Assembly (NCBI RefSeq): GCF_007748035.1
Contig: NZ_CP036278.1
Span: 1,674,001-1,738,000 of the forward strand
Source: Aeoliella mucimassa
Lineage (GTDB): Bacteria; Planctomycetota; Planctomycetia; Pirellulales; Lacipirellulaceae
Reading direction: 5' to 3'
Length of the DNA: 64,000 nucleotides
Notes under the pieces: generated by a model
The model's database searches: none
The model's input: only the letters and a program-made list of their open reading frames with translations
What the model was told of the DNA's origin: nothing
Shown here: positions 8,785-18,675 of the stretch, piece after piece
How the letters are laid out: each line of letters starts with the position of its first letter
Numbering within the stretch: the first letter of the stretch is position 1
Position numbers and translations under genes: made by a program

Positions 8785-9684
8785 TTACTTCTTCCGGTCT
8801 ACTAACATACGTGCTAGCAGTTTTAGTGGTTCAGCCTTTTCGCCCAGCGGGGCAAGGGCGGCGATCGCTTCGTCCACCAGTTGGGCGACAAGTCGGCGGC
8901 TTTCGTCGACCCCTACCAGGGTAACATACGTCAGCTTGCCATGCTCGGCGTCTTTACCCAGGCGTTTGCCGACCTGTTGCTCTTGGCCGTGGGCGTCGAG
9001 CAGATCGTCGGTGATTTGGAATACCAAGCCGAATCGCCGGCCATATTCCGCCAGGGCTGTACGGAAGGTATCGGACGCCTCGGCGGTGAGGGCACCCAGT
9101 TCGAGCGACACGAGGATCATGGCGGCCGTTTTGCGATGGTGAATCGCTTCCAGTCGCTCGCGGCTATTGTTCTCGGCAGCACCGGCCAGGTCGTCGGCCT
9201 GGCCACCTACGAGCAGCGTCGCCCCAGCGGCTTGTCCCAACGCAGCACACGCCCGAGCGGCCACGCTGGCCGGGGTAAGCTCGGTGGCCAGCACCTCGAA
9301 GGCCCGCGCCTGTAGCGCGTCGCCCACCAGGATGGCCGTGGCTTCGTCGAACTTGCGATGGCAGGTCGGCATGCCGCGACGTAGGTCGTCGTCGTCCATC
9401 GCAGGAAGATCGTCGTGCACCAGCGAGTAGGCGTGGATCATCTCCACCGCACAGGCGGCGGGCATCGCTCGTTCGATGGTGCCACCGCAAGCCTTGGCCG
9501 CGAGCATGGCTAGCAGCGGGCGTAACCGCTTACCGGGAGCCAGCACCGCATAACGCATGGCCTCGCTTAGACGTTCGGGGCAACCAGCGTCGAACCGCAA
9601 ACGTTGGTCGAGAGCTTGTTCGACCTCCCCACGCATCGAATCCAATTCGGCAAGCAAGTCGGCAGGCGGGGCGGTATCGGACAC
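8785..9684 (-). CDS. ispA: Polyprenyl (farnesyl/geranylgeranyl) diphosphate synthase
   Basis: Short-chain trans-prenyl transferase that condenses isopentenyl diphosphate with allylic diphosphates. The first aspartate-rich motif is seen as DDLPAMDDDDLRRG, with the preceding GKRLRPLLA block, and the second as FQITDDLLD. The length of 299 residues fits farnesyl or geranylgeranyl diphosphate synthases; product length cannot be told from the sequence alone. The start is GTG without a clear Shine-Dalgarno box. It sits between xseB and dxs, the order found in many bacteria (xseB-ispA-dxs). Confidence 0.93.
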   Translation of the reverse strand: MSDTAPPADLLAELDSMRGEVEQALDQRLRFDAGCPERLSEAMRYAVLAPGKRLRPLLAMLAAKACGGTIERAMPAACAVEMIHAYSLVHDDLPAMDDDDLRRGMPTCHRKFDEATAILVGDALQARAFEVLATELTPASVAARACAALGQAAGATLLVGGQADDLAGAAENNSRERLEAIHHRKTAAMILVSLELGALTAEASDTFRTALAEYGRRFGLVFQITDDLLDAHGQEQQVGKRLGKDAEHGKLTYVTLVGVDESRRLVAQLVDEAIAALAPLGEKAEPLKLLARMLVDRKK

Positions 9685-9803
9685 GGCAATTCGAATCGCG
9701 GCTAAGCGGAGGGTGATGATTACAAAGACGGCTAAACGCGTGGGCTTCTCACTCGACGGTGCGGGCAGGATCGCCGCTGCACACTCTCCCCTGGTCCAAG
9801 CCT

Positions 9804-9809
9804 ATTATA
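9804..9809 (-). promoter_or_regulatory. Possible -10 box for ispA-dxs
   Basis: Read on the minus strand the sequence is TATAAT, immediately after the xseB stop and about 120 bases before the ispA start. No convincing -35 box lies at the right distance, so this is only a candidate internal promoter. Confidence 0.25.
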
Positions 9810-10154
9810 CTAGAACAGGGTGCCGTGGTCGTCCCCGCCGCCGCCGCGACGGCGGGTTCTCGCCTGTTTTTTTGCCTCGAGGCTCTCGTGCTGCTCGTCC
9901 TCAAATGGCACGGTCACCGGGTTTCCGGCGGCATCCACTCCCGAAAGCAACTCGATTCTCCGAGTAGCTTGCTCCAATTGGGCATGGCATTGTTTTAGGT
10001 GGGCGATGCCTTGTTCATAACGCTCGAGGGCGTCGCCAAGCCCCAACTCGCCTGTTTCCAGGTCGCCGACGATGGTTTCCAACTCGGCCAGCGACTCTTC
10101 AAACGTCAGAGTCGATTCTTCCGAGGGTTTGCGTTTGACTTTTTTCTTGGCCAT
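9810..10154 (-). CDS. xseB: Exodeoxyribonuclease VII small subunit
   Basis: Small helical subunit of exonuclease VII, which degrades single-stranded DNA processively. The family core is visible as LTFEESLAELETIVGDLETGELGLGDALERYEQGIAHLKQCHAQLEQAT (residues 17-65, given here only as the signature span). The protein has 114 residues, longer than the usual 70-80 because of a lysine-rich N-terminus and an arginine/glycine-rich tail. It starts 20 bases after xseA on the same strand. Confidence 0.94.
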   Translation of the reverse strand: MAKKKVKRKPSEESTLTFEESLAELETIVGDLETGELGLGDALERYEQGIAHLKQCHAQLEQATRRIELLSGVDAAGNPVTVPFEDEQHESLEAKKQARTRRRGGGGDDHGTLF

Positions 10155-10174
10155 GTGTGCTGACTTCCGTTTGC

Positions 10175-11419
10175 TTACTCATCGACCGAGTCGATGGTGC
10201 TGGTTACCTGTCCATGTTCGAGTCGTGTGACCAGTCGATCTCCCACAGCGACGTCGTCAGACGATCGGACGACTCGACCCGACTCGGCGTGCTGCGTCAC
10301 ACTGTATCCGCGACTGAGCACCGCCAGCGGACTGAGCGATTCGAGCTTGCCGCTAAGCGTGGCCAGTTGATGACGGTTGTTAGTGGTGATACTCGTGACC
10401 GCGCGACGTGCGCGAGCGTCGAGTTCGTCCACGCGACGTGCGCGGTCGAGCACCGATGTATGCGGGTTGGCAAACACTCGCCGGGCGGCTAGCGAATCGA
10501 TCCGCTGCTTGCCCAAGGTCACTTGTCGCCGAATGGAGTTATGAAGCCGATCGCCAAAGCGAGTGAGCTGCGCGATCACCTCATCGGACGAAGGAACCAC
10601 CCGCTCGGCCGCTTCGCTCGGAGTTAGTGCCCGCACGTCGGCCGCCAGGTCGCTGAGCGATACATCGATCTCATGCCCAACTGCGCTGACCGTCGGGATG
10701 TTCGATGCCGCGATCGCTCGCACAACAGGCTCTTCGTTAAACGCCCATAAGTCTTCCAGGCTGCCACCCCCGCGGCCGACAACCAGCACGTCGAGCGGGG
10801 GATCGAGCTGGTTTGCCATGCGAATGCCAGCGGCAATCTCTTCGGCGGCTCCGTCGCCTTGCACGCGAGCGGGTATCACCAGCACTTCGATGCCAGCCCA
10901 ACGTCGTCGCAACACTTCCAGGAAGTCGCGAATCGCGGCACCTGTGGGACTCGTCACGAAACCGATGCGGCGGGGGAAGCGGGGGAGCGGGCGTTTGCGC
11001 TGCGGATCGAACAGCCCTTCGGCGGCTAGCTTCTCTTTGAGCTGACGTAGCGCAAGCTCCAGAGCTCCCACGCCTTGCGGATGGGCTTGGTCGATCACCA
11101 GTTGGTAACTGCCACGCGGGGCGTAGAGGTCAAGATGCCCGTGACAAACAAGTTCGACCCCATCGGCCAACTTGAAGGGGAACTTACTGGCGGTGCCGCG
11201 CCAGATGACCGCGCGAATCTGTGCTTTGTCGTCCTTGAGCGTCAGGTAGCAATGGCCCGACTGCGGCCGGGCGAAGTTCGACACTTCGCCGGCGACCCAC
11301 ACGCTGGTAAAGCTTTCCTCGACCACCCCTTTGATCTGAGCGGTGAGCTGACTGACCGACATGGCGGACTGGTCGCTCGTACCCAGCGGTGCGTCTTGGT
11401 GGGAGGAAGCTGCAGGCAT
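10175..11419 (-). CDS. xseA: Exodeoxyribonuclease VII large subunit
   Basis: Catalytic subunit of exonuclease VII. An N-terminal OB-fold is seen (SVSQLTAQIKGVVEESF, then VWVAGEVSNF and SGHCYLTLKD), followed by the nuclease core with IGFVTSPTGAAIRDFLEVL, VLVVGRGGGSLEDLWAFNEE, and VGHEIDVSLSDLAADVRA, and a helical C-terminus ending in LSPLAVLSRGYSVT. Start choice is uncertain: the ATG at 11419 is given, but an ATG at 11362 begins right at the conserved MSVSQL, and a GTG at 11494 is also in frame; none has a good Shine-Dalgarno box. It lies downstream of the acyltransferase gene and upstream of xseB. Confidence 0.94.
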   Translation of the reverse strand: MPAASSHQDAPLGTSDQSAMSVSQLTAQIKGVVEESFTSVWVAGEVSNFARPQSGHCYLTLKDDKAQIRAVIWRGTASKFPFKLADGVELVCHGHLDLYAPRGSYQLVIDQAHPQGVGALELALRQLKEKLAAEGLFDPQRKRPLPRFPRRIGFVTSPTGAAIRDFLEVLRRRWAGIEVLVIPARVQGDGAAEEIAAGIRMANQLDPPLDVLVVGRGGGSLEDLWAFNEEPVVRAIAASNIPTVSAVGHEIDVSLSDLAADVRALTPSEAAERVVPSSDEVIAQLTRFGDRLHNSIRRQVTLGKQRIDSLAARRVFANPHTSVLDRARRVDELDARARRAVTSITTNNRHQLATLSGKLESLSPLAVLSRGYSVTQHAESGRVVRSSDDVAVGDRLVTRLEHGQVTSTIDSVDE

Positions 11420-11506
11420 GCGGTCGACAGGGGGCAGGTTGCTGGGTGGTGGACGGGAATGCGGTATTCTGGCAGGAAATTGCCAGACGCACACCCCCCG
11501 CTGGCA

Positions 11507-12298
11507 TTAGGCGGCGCGACGCTCGACGAGCATAGGAATCGTGGGTTCGTTCACCACAGTCGGTTCCAGCGGCCAGGTGGGCTGGCAGAACGCGGCTTCC
11601 TCGCCCTCGCGGCGAACTCCGCTCTCGGCCCAAAGGGTGGCTTCTTCGGTGAGTTCGGTCATGAACGACTCGACCGCTTCGCGATATTGCTTTGTCTGCT
11701 CGCGGTCGATCCCTGCTGGGATAAGAATCGGAGGACCCACGATCGCCCGAGCGCGGCTGAAGGGTTTGGGGACCGCAAAGCGATCCCAGCTGTTGAAACG
11801 CCAGGGACGATCGTAGCCGAACCCCATGGCAATGAGTGGCAAACCGGTACGCGAGGCAAGGTAAATCGGGCCGTCGGCCATCTTCCGGCGGGGGCCGCGG
11901 GGGCCATCTGGCGTGATGGTCAGGTGCTGCCCGCCGCTCAGTCGCATGAGTTGCTTCAATGCGTCTTGGCCACCTCGGCCAGTGGAACCACGCACGGTGC
12001 CGAATCCACTCAAACGGGCGACAACCGCCAGGATGTCGGCATCACGGTGCCGGCTTAGCAGCATCGACAGGTTGCTATGGCCCCGTAGGTGCAACGGAAA
12101 CAGGATGTTCTCATGCCAGAAAATATAAATGCCTGGCTGCGAAGCACGAATCGGATCGAGCGAGCGATCGTAGTACAGCACGCGATAGTCCAGCGTACCC
12201 ATCCACGCGTGAATCGCACGCGTGGTCAGAAATCCCAGGAGTCCAGTTCCAAACGTTCGCATGGAGGATGAGTCCCTGCAAGCACCAATACCGATCAT
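11507..12298 (-). CDS. DUF374-type lysophospholipid acyltransferase family protein
   Basis: The protein resembles the DUF374 branch of lipid A/glycerolipid acyltransferases, which transfer acyl chains at the inner membrane. The features are an HENILFPLHL box (the acyltransferase histidine), FGTVRGSTGRGGQDAL, and the strongly conserved TPDGPRGPRRKM block, then MGFGYDRPWRFNSWDRF and PFSRARAIVGPPI. A hydrophobic N-terminal segment (GLLGFLTTRAIHAWMG) suggests membrane association. Two starts are possible, ATG at 12298 (an AAAGGA box lies upstream) and ATG at 12262. It follows dapF by 15 bases. The acyl acceptor is not predictable from sequence. Confidence 0.85.
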   Translation of the reverse strand: MIGIGACRDSSSMRTFGTGLLGFLTTRAIHAWMGTLDYRVLYYDRSLDPIRASQPGIYIFWHENILFPLHLRGHSNLSMLLSRHRDADILAVVARLSGFGTVRGSTGRGGQDALKQLMRLSGGQHLTITPDGPRGPRRKMADGPIYLASRTGLPLIAMGFGYDRPWRFNSWDRFAVPKPFSRARAIVGPPILIPAGIDREQTKQYREAVESFMTELTEEATLWAESGVRREGEEAAFCQPTWPLEPTVVNEPTIPMLVERRAA

Positions 12299-12313
12299 TA
12301 GCCGGCGGATCCT

Positions 12314-13159
12314 TTACTCGCCAGCGGGAAACCACTCGCCGCTAAACACTTCAACGGCTGGACCTGTCATATACACATGATTGTCGGTTTCGTTCCACTC
12401 CAATTCGAGCCGACCTCCTAGTAAATCGATTTCCACGCAACGTTCGGTCCGCCCAGTGAGTACGCCGGCCACGCATACCGCACTGGCACCGGTGCCGCAT
12501 GCTAGCGTTTCGCCGCTGCCGCGTTCCCAGGTGCGTTGGCGGAGTTGGGTGCGGCTGATTTGCTCGACAAACTCCACGTTCACCCGATTGGGGAAGGCGG
12601 GATCGTGCTCGATCTGAGGCCCAACGCCGAACACGAGGTCGTCGCTAGCATGGGCGACGAAAATAACACAGTGCGGATTTCCCATCGATACCGCGGTAAC
12701 GCGATACAGGTTGCCATCGCATTCGAGCGGGGCCTCAACTACTTGCTTACCCCCCAATCGCGTGGGGATCTGTGCGGCCTCGAGCACTGGCTCGCCCATA
12801 TCAACGCGCACCCGGTCGACCTTACCGCCGTTGGTGGAGAGCTCGAGCGTCAGCACGTTTCCGCCCGATTCGATGGTGAGCGTCTCTTTCTTGGCCAGTC
12901 CATGGTCGTACATGTACTTGGCGACGCAGCGGATGCCGTTGCCGCACATTTCGCTGTACGAACCATCCGCGTTGTACATCCGCATCTCGGCGTCCGCCCG
13001 CTCGCTGGGGCAGATGAGAATCAGACCGTCGCCGCCGATGCCAAAGTGCCTGTCGGCCGCTGCAATGGCGAGTTGCTCGATGTTGCTCGGTAAGTCTTGG
13101 CGGAAGCAATCGACGTACACATAGTCGTTGCCGGCGCCGTGCATTTTGGTGAATCGCAT
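12314..13159 (-). CDS. dapF: Diaminopimelate epimerase
   Basis: Cofactor-independent racemase that converts LL- to meso-diaminopimelate for lysine and peptidoglycan. The N-terminal [17 protein letters not shown] is typical, and both active-site cysteines are present, in [12 protein letters not shown] and in [10 protein letters not shown]. Further family blocks are GNPHCVIF and WERGSGET. The ATG at 13159 gives 281 residues, the normal size; an ATG 13 codons upstream is less likely. Presence of a meso-DAP enzyme agrees with current evidence that planctomycetes make peptidoglycan. Confidence 0.96.
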   Translation of the reverse strand: MRFTKMHGAGNDYVYVDCFRQDLPSNIEQLAIAAADRHFGIGGDGLILICPSERADAEMRMYNADGSYSEMCGNGIRCVAKYMYDHGLAKKETLTIESGGNVLTLELSTNGGKVDRVRVDMGEPVLEAAQIPTRLGGKQVVEAPLECDGNLYRVTAVSMGNPHCVIFVAHASDDLVFGVGPQIEHDPAFPNRVNVEFVEQISRTQLRQRTWERGSGETLACGTGASAVCVAGVLTGRTERCVEIDLLGGRLELEWNETDNHVYMTGPAVEVFSGEWFPAGE

Positions 13160-13309
13160 GGTCGATGTCGCAGTAGAGCAGTGGAAAGGTCGTGGCAACC
13201 GCGCAGGCGGTTGGCACTCCGACGCGCAACAAGTATTAGACCAATTTCGCAGCCTATTTTCTACAACCGGTTAGGTGGTTGGTCGACTGCTGTACTGCGG
13301 CTTCGTGCC

Positions 13310-13696
13310 TTAGCCCATTAGGTCCAACCGTCCCCCCGACTGCCCGGTAGGGTCGATGCTCTTCGGTAGCTCGGCGGCAGGCGTGGGCTCGTGCGTGTCG
13401 ACCTGCTCCGCGTGCTGTTCGGAGGGGAGGTCGTCTTCCCACATGCGGCGGCCATCGGCATCGCGATCGCCCGCTCCTTGGTCCTCTTCCGTGGTACCGA
13501 TGCCCGAGGCTTTCTCCGACCGGTCCGCAGCGTCGGTGCCACGTTCGCTGGCAGCGTTGGCCTGCTGGGCTCTTTCGGTTTCCGAACCACGTGTTTGCGA
13601 CAGCGGTGCACCTGCCGCGCTTCCTTGAACGCCACCGAATGATCCAATGCTCATTGTGGTATCGAAGGGCTGAGGGTTGGAGGAAAGGGCAGCCAT
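13310..13696 (-). CDS. Small conserved acidic protein
   Basis: A 128-residue hydrophilic, probably disordered protein, rich in Glu, Asp, Ala and Gln. A glycine-rich N-terminus (MSIGSFGGVQGSAAG, if the second methionine at 13654 is the start) and a C-terminal SIDPTGQSGGRLDLMG are the two ordered-looking ends; the middle is low complexity with many charged residues. There is no signal peptide or transmembrane segment. It lies between the AsmA-like gene and dapF on the same strand. Function unknown. The C-terminal motif looks constrained, which argues that this is a real gene rather than a chance frame. Confidence 0.6.
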   Translation of the reverse strand: MAALSSNPQPFDTTMSIGSFGGVQGSAAGAPLSQTRGSETERAQQANAASERGTDAADRSEKASGIGTTEEDQGAGDRDADGRRMWEDDLPSEQHAEQVDTHEPTPAAELPKSIDPTGQSGGRLDLMG

Positions 13697-13781
13697 CGGG
13701 TGGCTGAACAGTAAGCATCTCCCTATGCAAACTTAGCTTGCGGTAGGGATACTGACTGTCGGCCTTCGGTGGCTTACGGCT

Positions 13782-16700
13782 TTATCGAGTCCAAAACCCT
13801 CGCTGCGTGGGTGGGGTTGCGACGTTTTCTCCTCCGAGTTGCTCCATCAATTCGTTCACCGCAGGCAACGGGGCACGTTCTACTTGGGCATTTTCAGCGG
13901 GGCCAGTCACTTTTATCAACAACAAATTCGCACTCGCCTGACCAATCATCGAGCGTAACAGGGGAATATTAAAGTCGTTTCGGCCGACCGTGGAGTAGAA
14001 CTTCAGGTCGAGTTGGCGATCGAACGTCGTGGTGCCTTGGCCGTACAGGCTCAAGGCGTCGCCCAACAAGCTAAGCTCACTAAACCGGATGAGCTGGCCA
14101 TCGATCTTGAACTGGGCGTCGATGCCGTTGAAGGCTGTCTTGTCGGGCACGCGGTTCCGCAGCACCTTGAGCATACGAGCCATCACTGGTAGTTCGTAGA
14201 GCTGAGCATCACGCACAGTAACCCGCCCGCCGCCCCGCAGGAGATCAAGACTTCGCCCCATACCTTGCAACGTCGCCTGGCCCGACATCGTGCCCGACAG
14301 CTCTACCGAACCGCCCAGGTAATCGGTCGAGAGTCGCTGTAGGTCGCAATCGTCGAGATCGAAGTTGAACGTGTAGAACTTGCCAGTTTCCATCGGCACG
14401 TGCGAGTCGAAGGCCAGCTTGCCGCCATACAGATTGGCTTCGATGCGCTGCAGTTGACTGGTGCGGCCAGTTAGCTGGTTGATGCGTTCTTCGGCGCCGC
14501 GACCTAGCCAGCACTCGTAGGCGTCGACATACAGTGGCCCTCGCACTTGGGTGAACTGCATGTTGTTCCAGAACACACTATCGAGTTCCAAACGACCCGT
14601 GGTAAATCGCAAACTTCCTTCGTGATGACCTGCCAGGTGCACGATGCCGGTCACGCTTCGCAGTGGCAGGCCTAACTCAAGATTGTTCTGCTGCAGGCCG
14701 AGTGACACTTTCCAGTCGCTCGTAACCTGGGTGGAACCTGCCGATTCGCGAGAGAAGCGAAGGATGCCGTTGTGAATGGAAAAAGTGCCGCTCGGTTTTA
14801 GGTAATCCATGACCTTACCAATGCTCGAAGCGGCCGCTTCCTTGAGTTCGTAGTTGGCCGAGAGCCGGTCGACATTCAGGTTGCGGAACTCAAGCTGCCA
14901 TCCCCCTTTGTCGTTCGGAACCCAAGAACCATCGGTCTCGAACATGGTTTGCCCATGCTGACCACGCAATCCGTTGAAGGTGACCGTGTTGTTGATCACC
15001 ACGAAGCTGCCTTGCAGTTTCTCAAGCCGATAGGGGAACGCTTGTGGCTCGATGAACACCAGGTTGTCGATCGGTTGGATCTCGAGGTAGATGTTCGGAG
15101 CCGAGTCGGTTTGCAGGCGATGCGCAATGCGGGCGACGAAGTTCACCCGCCCGCTCAGGGGATTCACCGCTCGCCAGGCGTCCTGGTGGGCCGGTGGAAG
15201 CGAGTGCAGCAGCGTATCGTCGAGCGGCAACTGCTCCCCTTCGAACCTCAATTGCAATACGTAGAGTCCATCGGGTTGCTTGCTGCAGGTACCGCTAGCT
15301 TGCACAACCATCGGCGTATCGGGTTGCTTGCTCACCAGATTCGTGAACGACCAATCGCCATCCGACTCGTGGGCGGTGCCTTCGATGTGATCGAGTGGGT
15401 AGCGAAACTTCTCGAACCGTACTCGGGCGTCGTGGAATGTGAGATCGGTCGTAGTATGAGGCTCGCCAATCGGTTGATCGCGTTCGTACTTCCAGTCAAT
15501 AGAGATATGACCTTCGACGCCAAGGCTGTCGACGATGCGTCGCACCTTGTGTTCGGCTGGATCGATCGCATCGACCAGGCTGTCGGTAATCGGAATGCGT
15601 TTGGCCGACACTGCCAGCCACCCCAGTGGTTTGGGGGCATCGTCGCTCGGCGCACACTGGCCAGGGCAGGCGAATCCAGTGAAACGCCCGTTGAGCGTGA
15701 CCGGTTTCAGGTCGAGCAGGGCAGTGAGGTTCTGGATTTCCATCGCGGGGCCGCTGCCATCGTTCTTGTCGGTGACGACCAGCTTCCCCTTGCCTTCGGT
15801 AAGGCGGTAATTGAATTTCTCGCGATCGATGAACGATACCTTCTGACAATCGACCGTCACATTGGGTATCCACTGCTTGCCATCGAACTGACCAGCGATC
15901 TCGGCCGAAACCAAACCTCGTGGTTCGAATCGGTGCCAGGCCTCGAGGGCGGAATCGGGAAGCAGCTTTTCGAAGTTGCTGTCGATCGTGAGTTGTTCGG
16001 CTCTCGCCCGAAACGCCATTTGGGCGTTGGGACTCCAGCCGCGTCGATCGACCGCTAGCGACAGGGAGGCTTCACCAAGGTTGGCCGACGCCTGCACAAT
16101 CCGCAACTGCGTGTTCGAGGCGGTGCCCTGGCCGGTAATGTTGGTCACCGGGCGCGGCACGCCAGCCAGTACGACTCGGGCGCCGATCAGCTGATAGTCG
16201 ACATTCCAGGTCGGCGGTTGGTTCGGTTCCACCCGCCCACTGATGTTCAGATTGGCTTTGCCGCTGACCTCGCTCACGCGGGCGAGCTGCGGAACGTGTT
16301 GTCGCAGCGAGTTGGCCGCCGTGGAGCCAAGGTCGAGCCCATCGATCTTGATACTTCCTTCCACGATGCCTGCTCCGGTGTCGGCAGTCGAGTCGAACGT
16401 GAACGACTCAGCCAGTTCGCCACCTACGGAACCGGTAATGCGGAACGTTCGCTGCGTGGGGTCGTCGGGAGAGTACTCCATGCAGCGACAGCCGAGGCTT
16501 ACCTCGCGCAGCGTGACTGGCGAGCACTCTCCGTTGCAGTTGTCGGTTAGGGTGACGATCGCGCCGACTAGTTCGATGTCGGCCGGCTTGCCACCCATCG
16601 ACGGCGGAGGGAACAGTCGCGAGAGGTTCCACTGACCATCGGTTGCGCGAACCGCTTCGATGCGAGCGGAGCGGATGCGGATGCGTTCGACACGCGACTG

Positions 16701-17045
16701 ACCAGCGAGTAGCGATTCGGTATCGAACGGACCGAGTAGCTGCATCTCCGGCACTTCGGCGATGGCGATCGTGTGACCAAAGCGATCGCGATCGCTGATC
16801 ACCAGGTCACGGAGCACCACGCCGCGCCCGGTTTCGAAGTGAGCCGAGCCGAGCTTGACGTCGAGTTCGCTGTAGTGATCGGCCAGCAGATTCTCAGCGT
16901 AACGTCGTACTTCGTCGTCGAGTCGCAAGTAAAGATACCCGCCGACCAGTAGCGCAATGGCCAGCATCGTGAAGATGCTCCACTTGAACACGAACCAGCA
17001 GCTATTAATCAGTCGAGCGAAAATGGCGAGCGATTCCTTGCGCAA
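13782..17045 (-). CDS. AsmA-like / YhdP-like envelope protein
   Basis: A 1087-residue protein anchored by one N-terminal membrane helix (WSIFTMLAIALLVGGYLYL, about residues 23-41), with the rest in the periplasm. It has the long repetitive beta-strand composition of AsmA, TamB and YhdP proteins, now thought to form bridges that carry phospholipid between membranes. Near the N-terminus LGSAHFETGRGVVLRDLVI matches the AsmA start pattern; the C-terminal 200 residues (LLRGGGRVTVRDAQLYELP, SLLGDALSLYGQGTT, LDLKFYSTVGR) match the AsmA-like C-terminal domain. The start is TTG at 17045 with no clear Shine-Dalgarno box. Assignment to the superfamily is good; the cargo is inference. Confidence 0.82.
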   Translation of the reverse strand: MRKESLAIFARLINSCWFVFKWSIFTMLAIALLVGGYLYLRLDDEVRRYAENLLADHYSELDVKLGSAHFETGRGVVLRDLVISDRDRFGHTIAIAEVPEMQLLGPFDTESLLAGQSRVERIRIRSARIEAVRATDGQWNLSRLFPPPSMGGKPADIELVGAIVTLTDNCNGECSPVTLREVSLGCRCMEYSPDDPTQRTFRITGSVGGELAESFTFDSTADTGAGIVEGSIKIDGLDLGSTAANSLRQHVPQLARVSEVSGKANLNISGRVEPNQPPTWNVDYQLIGARVVLAGVPRPVTNITGQGTASNTQLRIVQASANLGEASLSLAVDRRGWSPNAQMAFRARAEQLTIDSNFEKLLPDSALEAWHRFEPRGLVSAEIAGQFDGKQWIPNVTVDCQKVSFIDREKFNYRLTEGKGKLVVTDKNDGSGPAMEIQNLTALLDLKPVTLNGRFTGFACPGQCAPSDDAPKPLGWLAVSAKRIPITDSLVDAIDPAEHKVRRIVDSLGVEGHISIDWKYERDQPIGEPHTTTDLTFHDARVRFEKFRYPLDHIEGTAHESDGDWSFTNLVSKQPDTPMVVQASGTCSKQPDGLYVLQLRFEGEQLPLDDTLLHSLPPAHQDAWRAVNPLSGRVNFVARIAHRLQTDSAPNIYLEIQPIDNLVFIEPQAFPYRLEKLQGSFVVINNTVTFNGLRGQHGQTMFETDGSWVPNDKGGWQLEFRNLNVDRLSANYELKEAAASSIGKVMDYLKPSGTFSIHNGILRFSRESAGSTQVTSDWKVSLGLQQNNLELGLPLRSVTGIVHLAGHHEGSLRFTTGRLELDSVFWNNMQFTQVRGPLYVDAYECWLGRGAEERINQLTGRTSQLQRIEANLYGGKLAFDSHVPMETGKFYTFNFDLDDCDLQRLSTDYLGGSVELSGTMSGQATLQGMGRSLDLLRGGGRVTVRDAQLYELPVMARMLKVLRNRVPDKTAFNGIDAQFKIDGQLIRFSELSLLGDALSLYGQGTTTFDRQLDLKFYSTVGRNDFNIPLLRSMIGQASANLLLIKVTGPAENAQVERAPLPAVNELMEQLGGENVATPPTQRGFWTR

Positions 17046-17154
17046 GGTATCAAGTCCGTCGGCGCAGGCGCTTCTTGCGCCCCACCGTATTTGGGCGCGA
17101 GATAGTAGAAGCTGCCCCCTGATGGGGTCAAGGGAGAAGCCAGGGTGCTAGCAG

Positions 17155-18576
17155 TTATTTGTCGGCGGACCGCAAGCGTCGCATGCGATGCACTCCGATA
17201 ACTGCTAGCATGACCGACGCACAGAGCAGCCCTGTCGAGGGCTCGGGAACGCTGGTAGGTCCCGTGAGATGCATCACGAACGCATCCTCGCTGGGCAGCT
17301 GGTTGCCTTCGAAATCGCCCCAGGTCGTGCCGACCACATAGAGTCCCCCCGCTGGATCGGCTGAGATCTCATTGGCGTACTGATAATTGCTGTCGCCATA
17401 CTGCTGGGCGACGACCAGTTCACCGTCGGGGGTGAATTCCAGCACCACCACATCGCCTGCAGTGGTATGGTCCAACGAAAAATCGCCTTTCGATTGCCCC
17501 GCAATAAGCAGGTTGCCTTCGAGATTCATCGTCATCGCCAGGGCGTAATCCTCATCGTCGAAACCAGAGTAAGGAGGATCGCTTGACGATACACTTCGCG
17601 ACCAGACTTGATTGCCAGCAGCATCGAACTTCAGTAGGAAAAGCCCCTGACGCTCGATCTGAGTGCTGCTCTCAATATAGGCGGAGTAAGTAAGATAGGA
17701 GTTGCCCGAAGCGTCGGTAACCACATCGATGCCAGAGCCAAGTTCGAGGGTCAAGGCGTTGGGGTCGGGCACATACTCCCACACTAACTGGCCGCTGGAG
17801 TCGTACTTATTGAGGAAGGGCAGGGTGCCATCCTCGGTACGACCGGCCAGAAAACTGTTGCCCGCGTGGTCGGTGGTTACCGCCAAACCTGAATCTTCAT
17901 AGATGTTGTCCTTCTCGACTCTCCATTGCAGTTCACCATTTGGGTTGAACTTCGCCAGCATTGCCGCTCTTCCATACTCATCAAGCATTTGTGGCGCCGT
18001 GCTGCCAGCAACAAAGTAGTTGCCATCCAGGTCGGCCGCCCCGTCGGTTACGCCTTCATACTCGCTGCCGCCAAACTGTCGGGTCCAGATAAGATTACCT
18101 GACAAATCGAACTTCGACACGAATCCATCTTGGAAGCCATCAGCATAAGTCCCAGCATTGGCAAAGTCGCCTTCGGTATTGCCTCCCACATAGAGGTAGT
18201 CGGAATACTTGGTGATGTTAGACGCAAAGTCTCCAAATTCGGTCCCATAACTGACCATCCAATCGACGTTGCCCGAACGGTCGAGCTTGCCGACCATGGC
18301 CTCGTACGAACCATCTACGGTCCAGCCAGCAAAGTAGGCACCGTCGGTAGTCGCTTGTACGCCTTGGATGTTCGTCCTGCCTGGTAGATTCGTGAGGTGA
18401 ACCCAGTCCAAGGGATACTGATCGTGGGAAACCAACGGACCTTTGTGGTCGACAGGTACCTCGACCACTGGTGGATCGAAGGCAGCTGCCTCGCTGGCCA
18501 GGGACATGAAAACTGCCAACGCCGAGAACGCAGCTGGCATGAGAGAGGTTAGGGCCTCGAGTTGCCATCGCTTCAT
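17155..18576 (-). CDS. SBBP beta-propeller repeat protein with PEP-CTERM signal
   Basis: A secreted protein of about 473 residues. After a signal peptide (ALAVFMSLASEAAAF) it consists of SBBP-type repeats, each of the form GNxxxAGxTxGDF...D.FVxKFDxxGNLIWTRQFG, which fold as beta-propeller blades. The C-terminus is a PEP-CTERM sorting signal: VPEPSTGLL, a hydrophobic helix, and the basic tail RMRRLRSADK. Such proteins are cleaved and attached or released at the surface by exosortase; no exosortase gene lies in this window. The start at 18576 (MKRWQ) is chosen because it begins the signal peptide; an upstream ATG at 18657 would add 27 residues. The gene upstream is a paralogue. The ligand or role is unknown. 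Confidence 0.85.
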   Translation of the reverse strand: MKRWQLEALTSLMPAAFSALAVFMSLASEAAAFDPPVVEVPVDHKGPLVSHDQYPLDWVHLTNLPGRTNIQGVQATTDGAYFAGWTVDGSYEAMVGKLDRSGNVDWMVSYGTEFGDFASNITKYSDYLYVGGNTEGDFANAGTYADGFQDGFVSKFDLSGNLIWTRQFGGSEYEGVTDGAADLDGNYFVAGSTAPQMLDEYGRAAMLAKFNPNGELQWRVEKDNIYEDSGLAVTTDHAGNSFLAGRTEDGTLPFLNKYDSSGQLVWEYVPDPNALTLELGSGIDVVTDASGNSYLTYSAYIESSTQIERQGLFLLKFDAAGNQVWSRSVSSSDPPYSGFDDEDYALAMTMNLEGNLLIAGQSKGDFSLDHTTAGDVVVLEFTPDGELVVAQQYGDSNYQYANEISADPAGGLYVVGTTWGDFEGNQLPSEDAFVMHLTGPTSVPEPSTGLLCASVMLAVIGVHRMRRLRSADK

Positions 18577-18675
18577 GAGACAGGATCCGATGCTGAGTAT
18601 CTTGATAGTGTTGTCAGTAATTGTCGGAGAGGATGATGCAGCCACCTTGTTCAGCAAGATTGCTGCATCCGTTTA

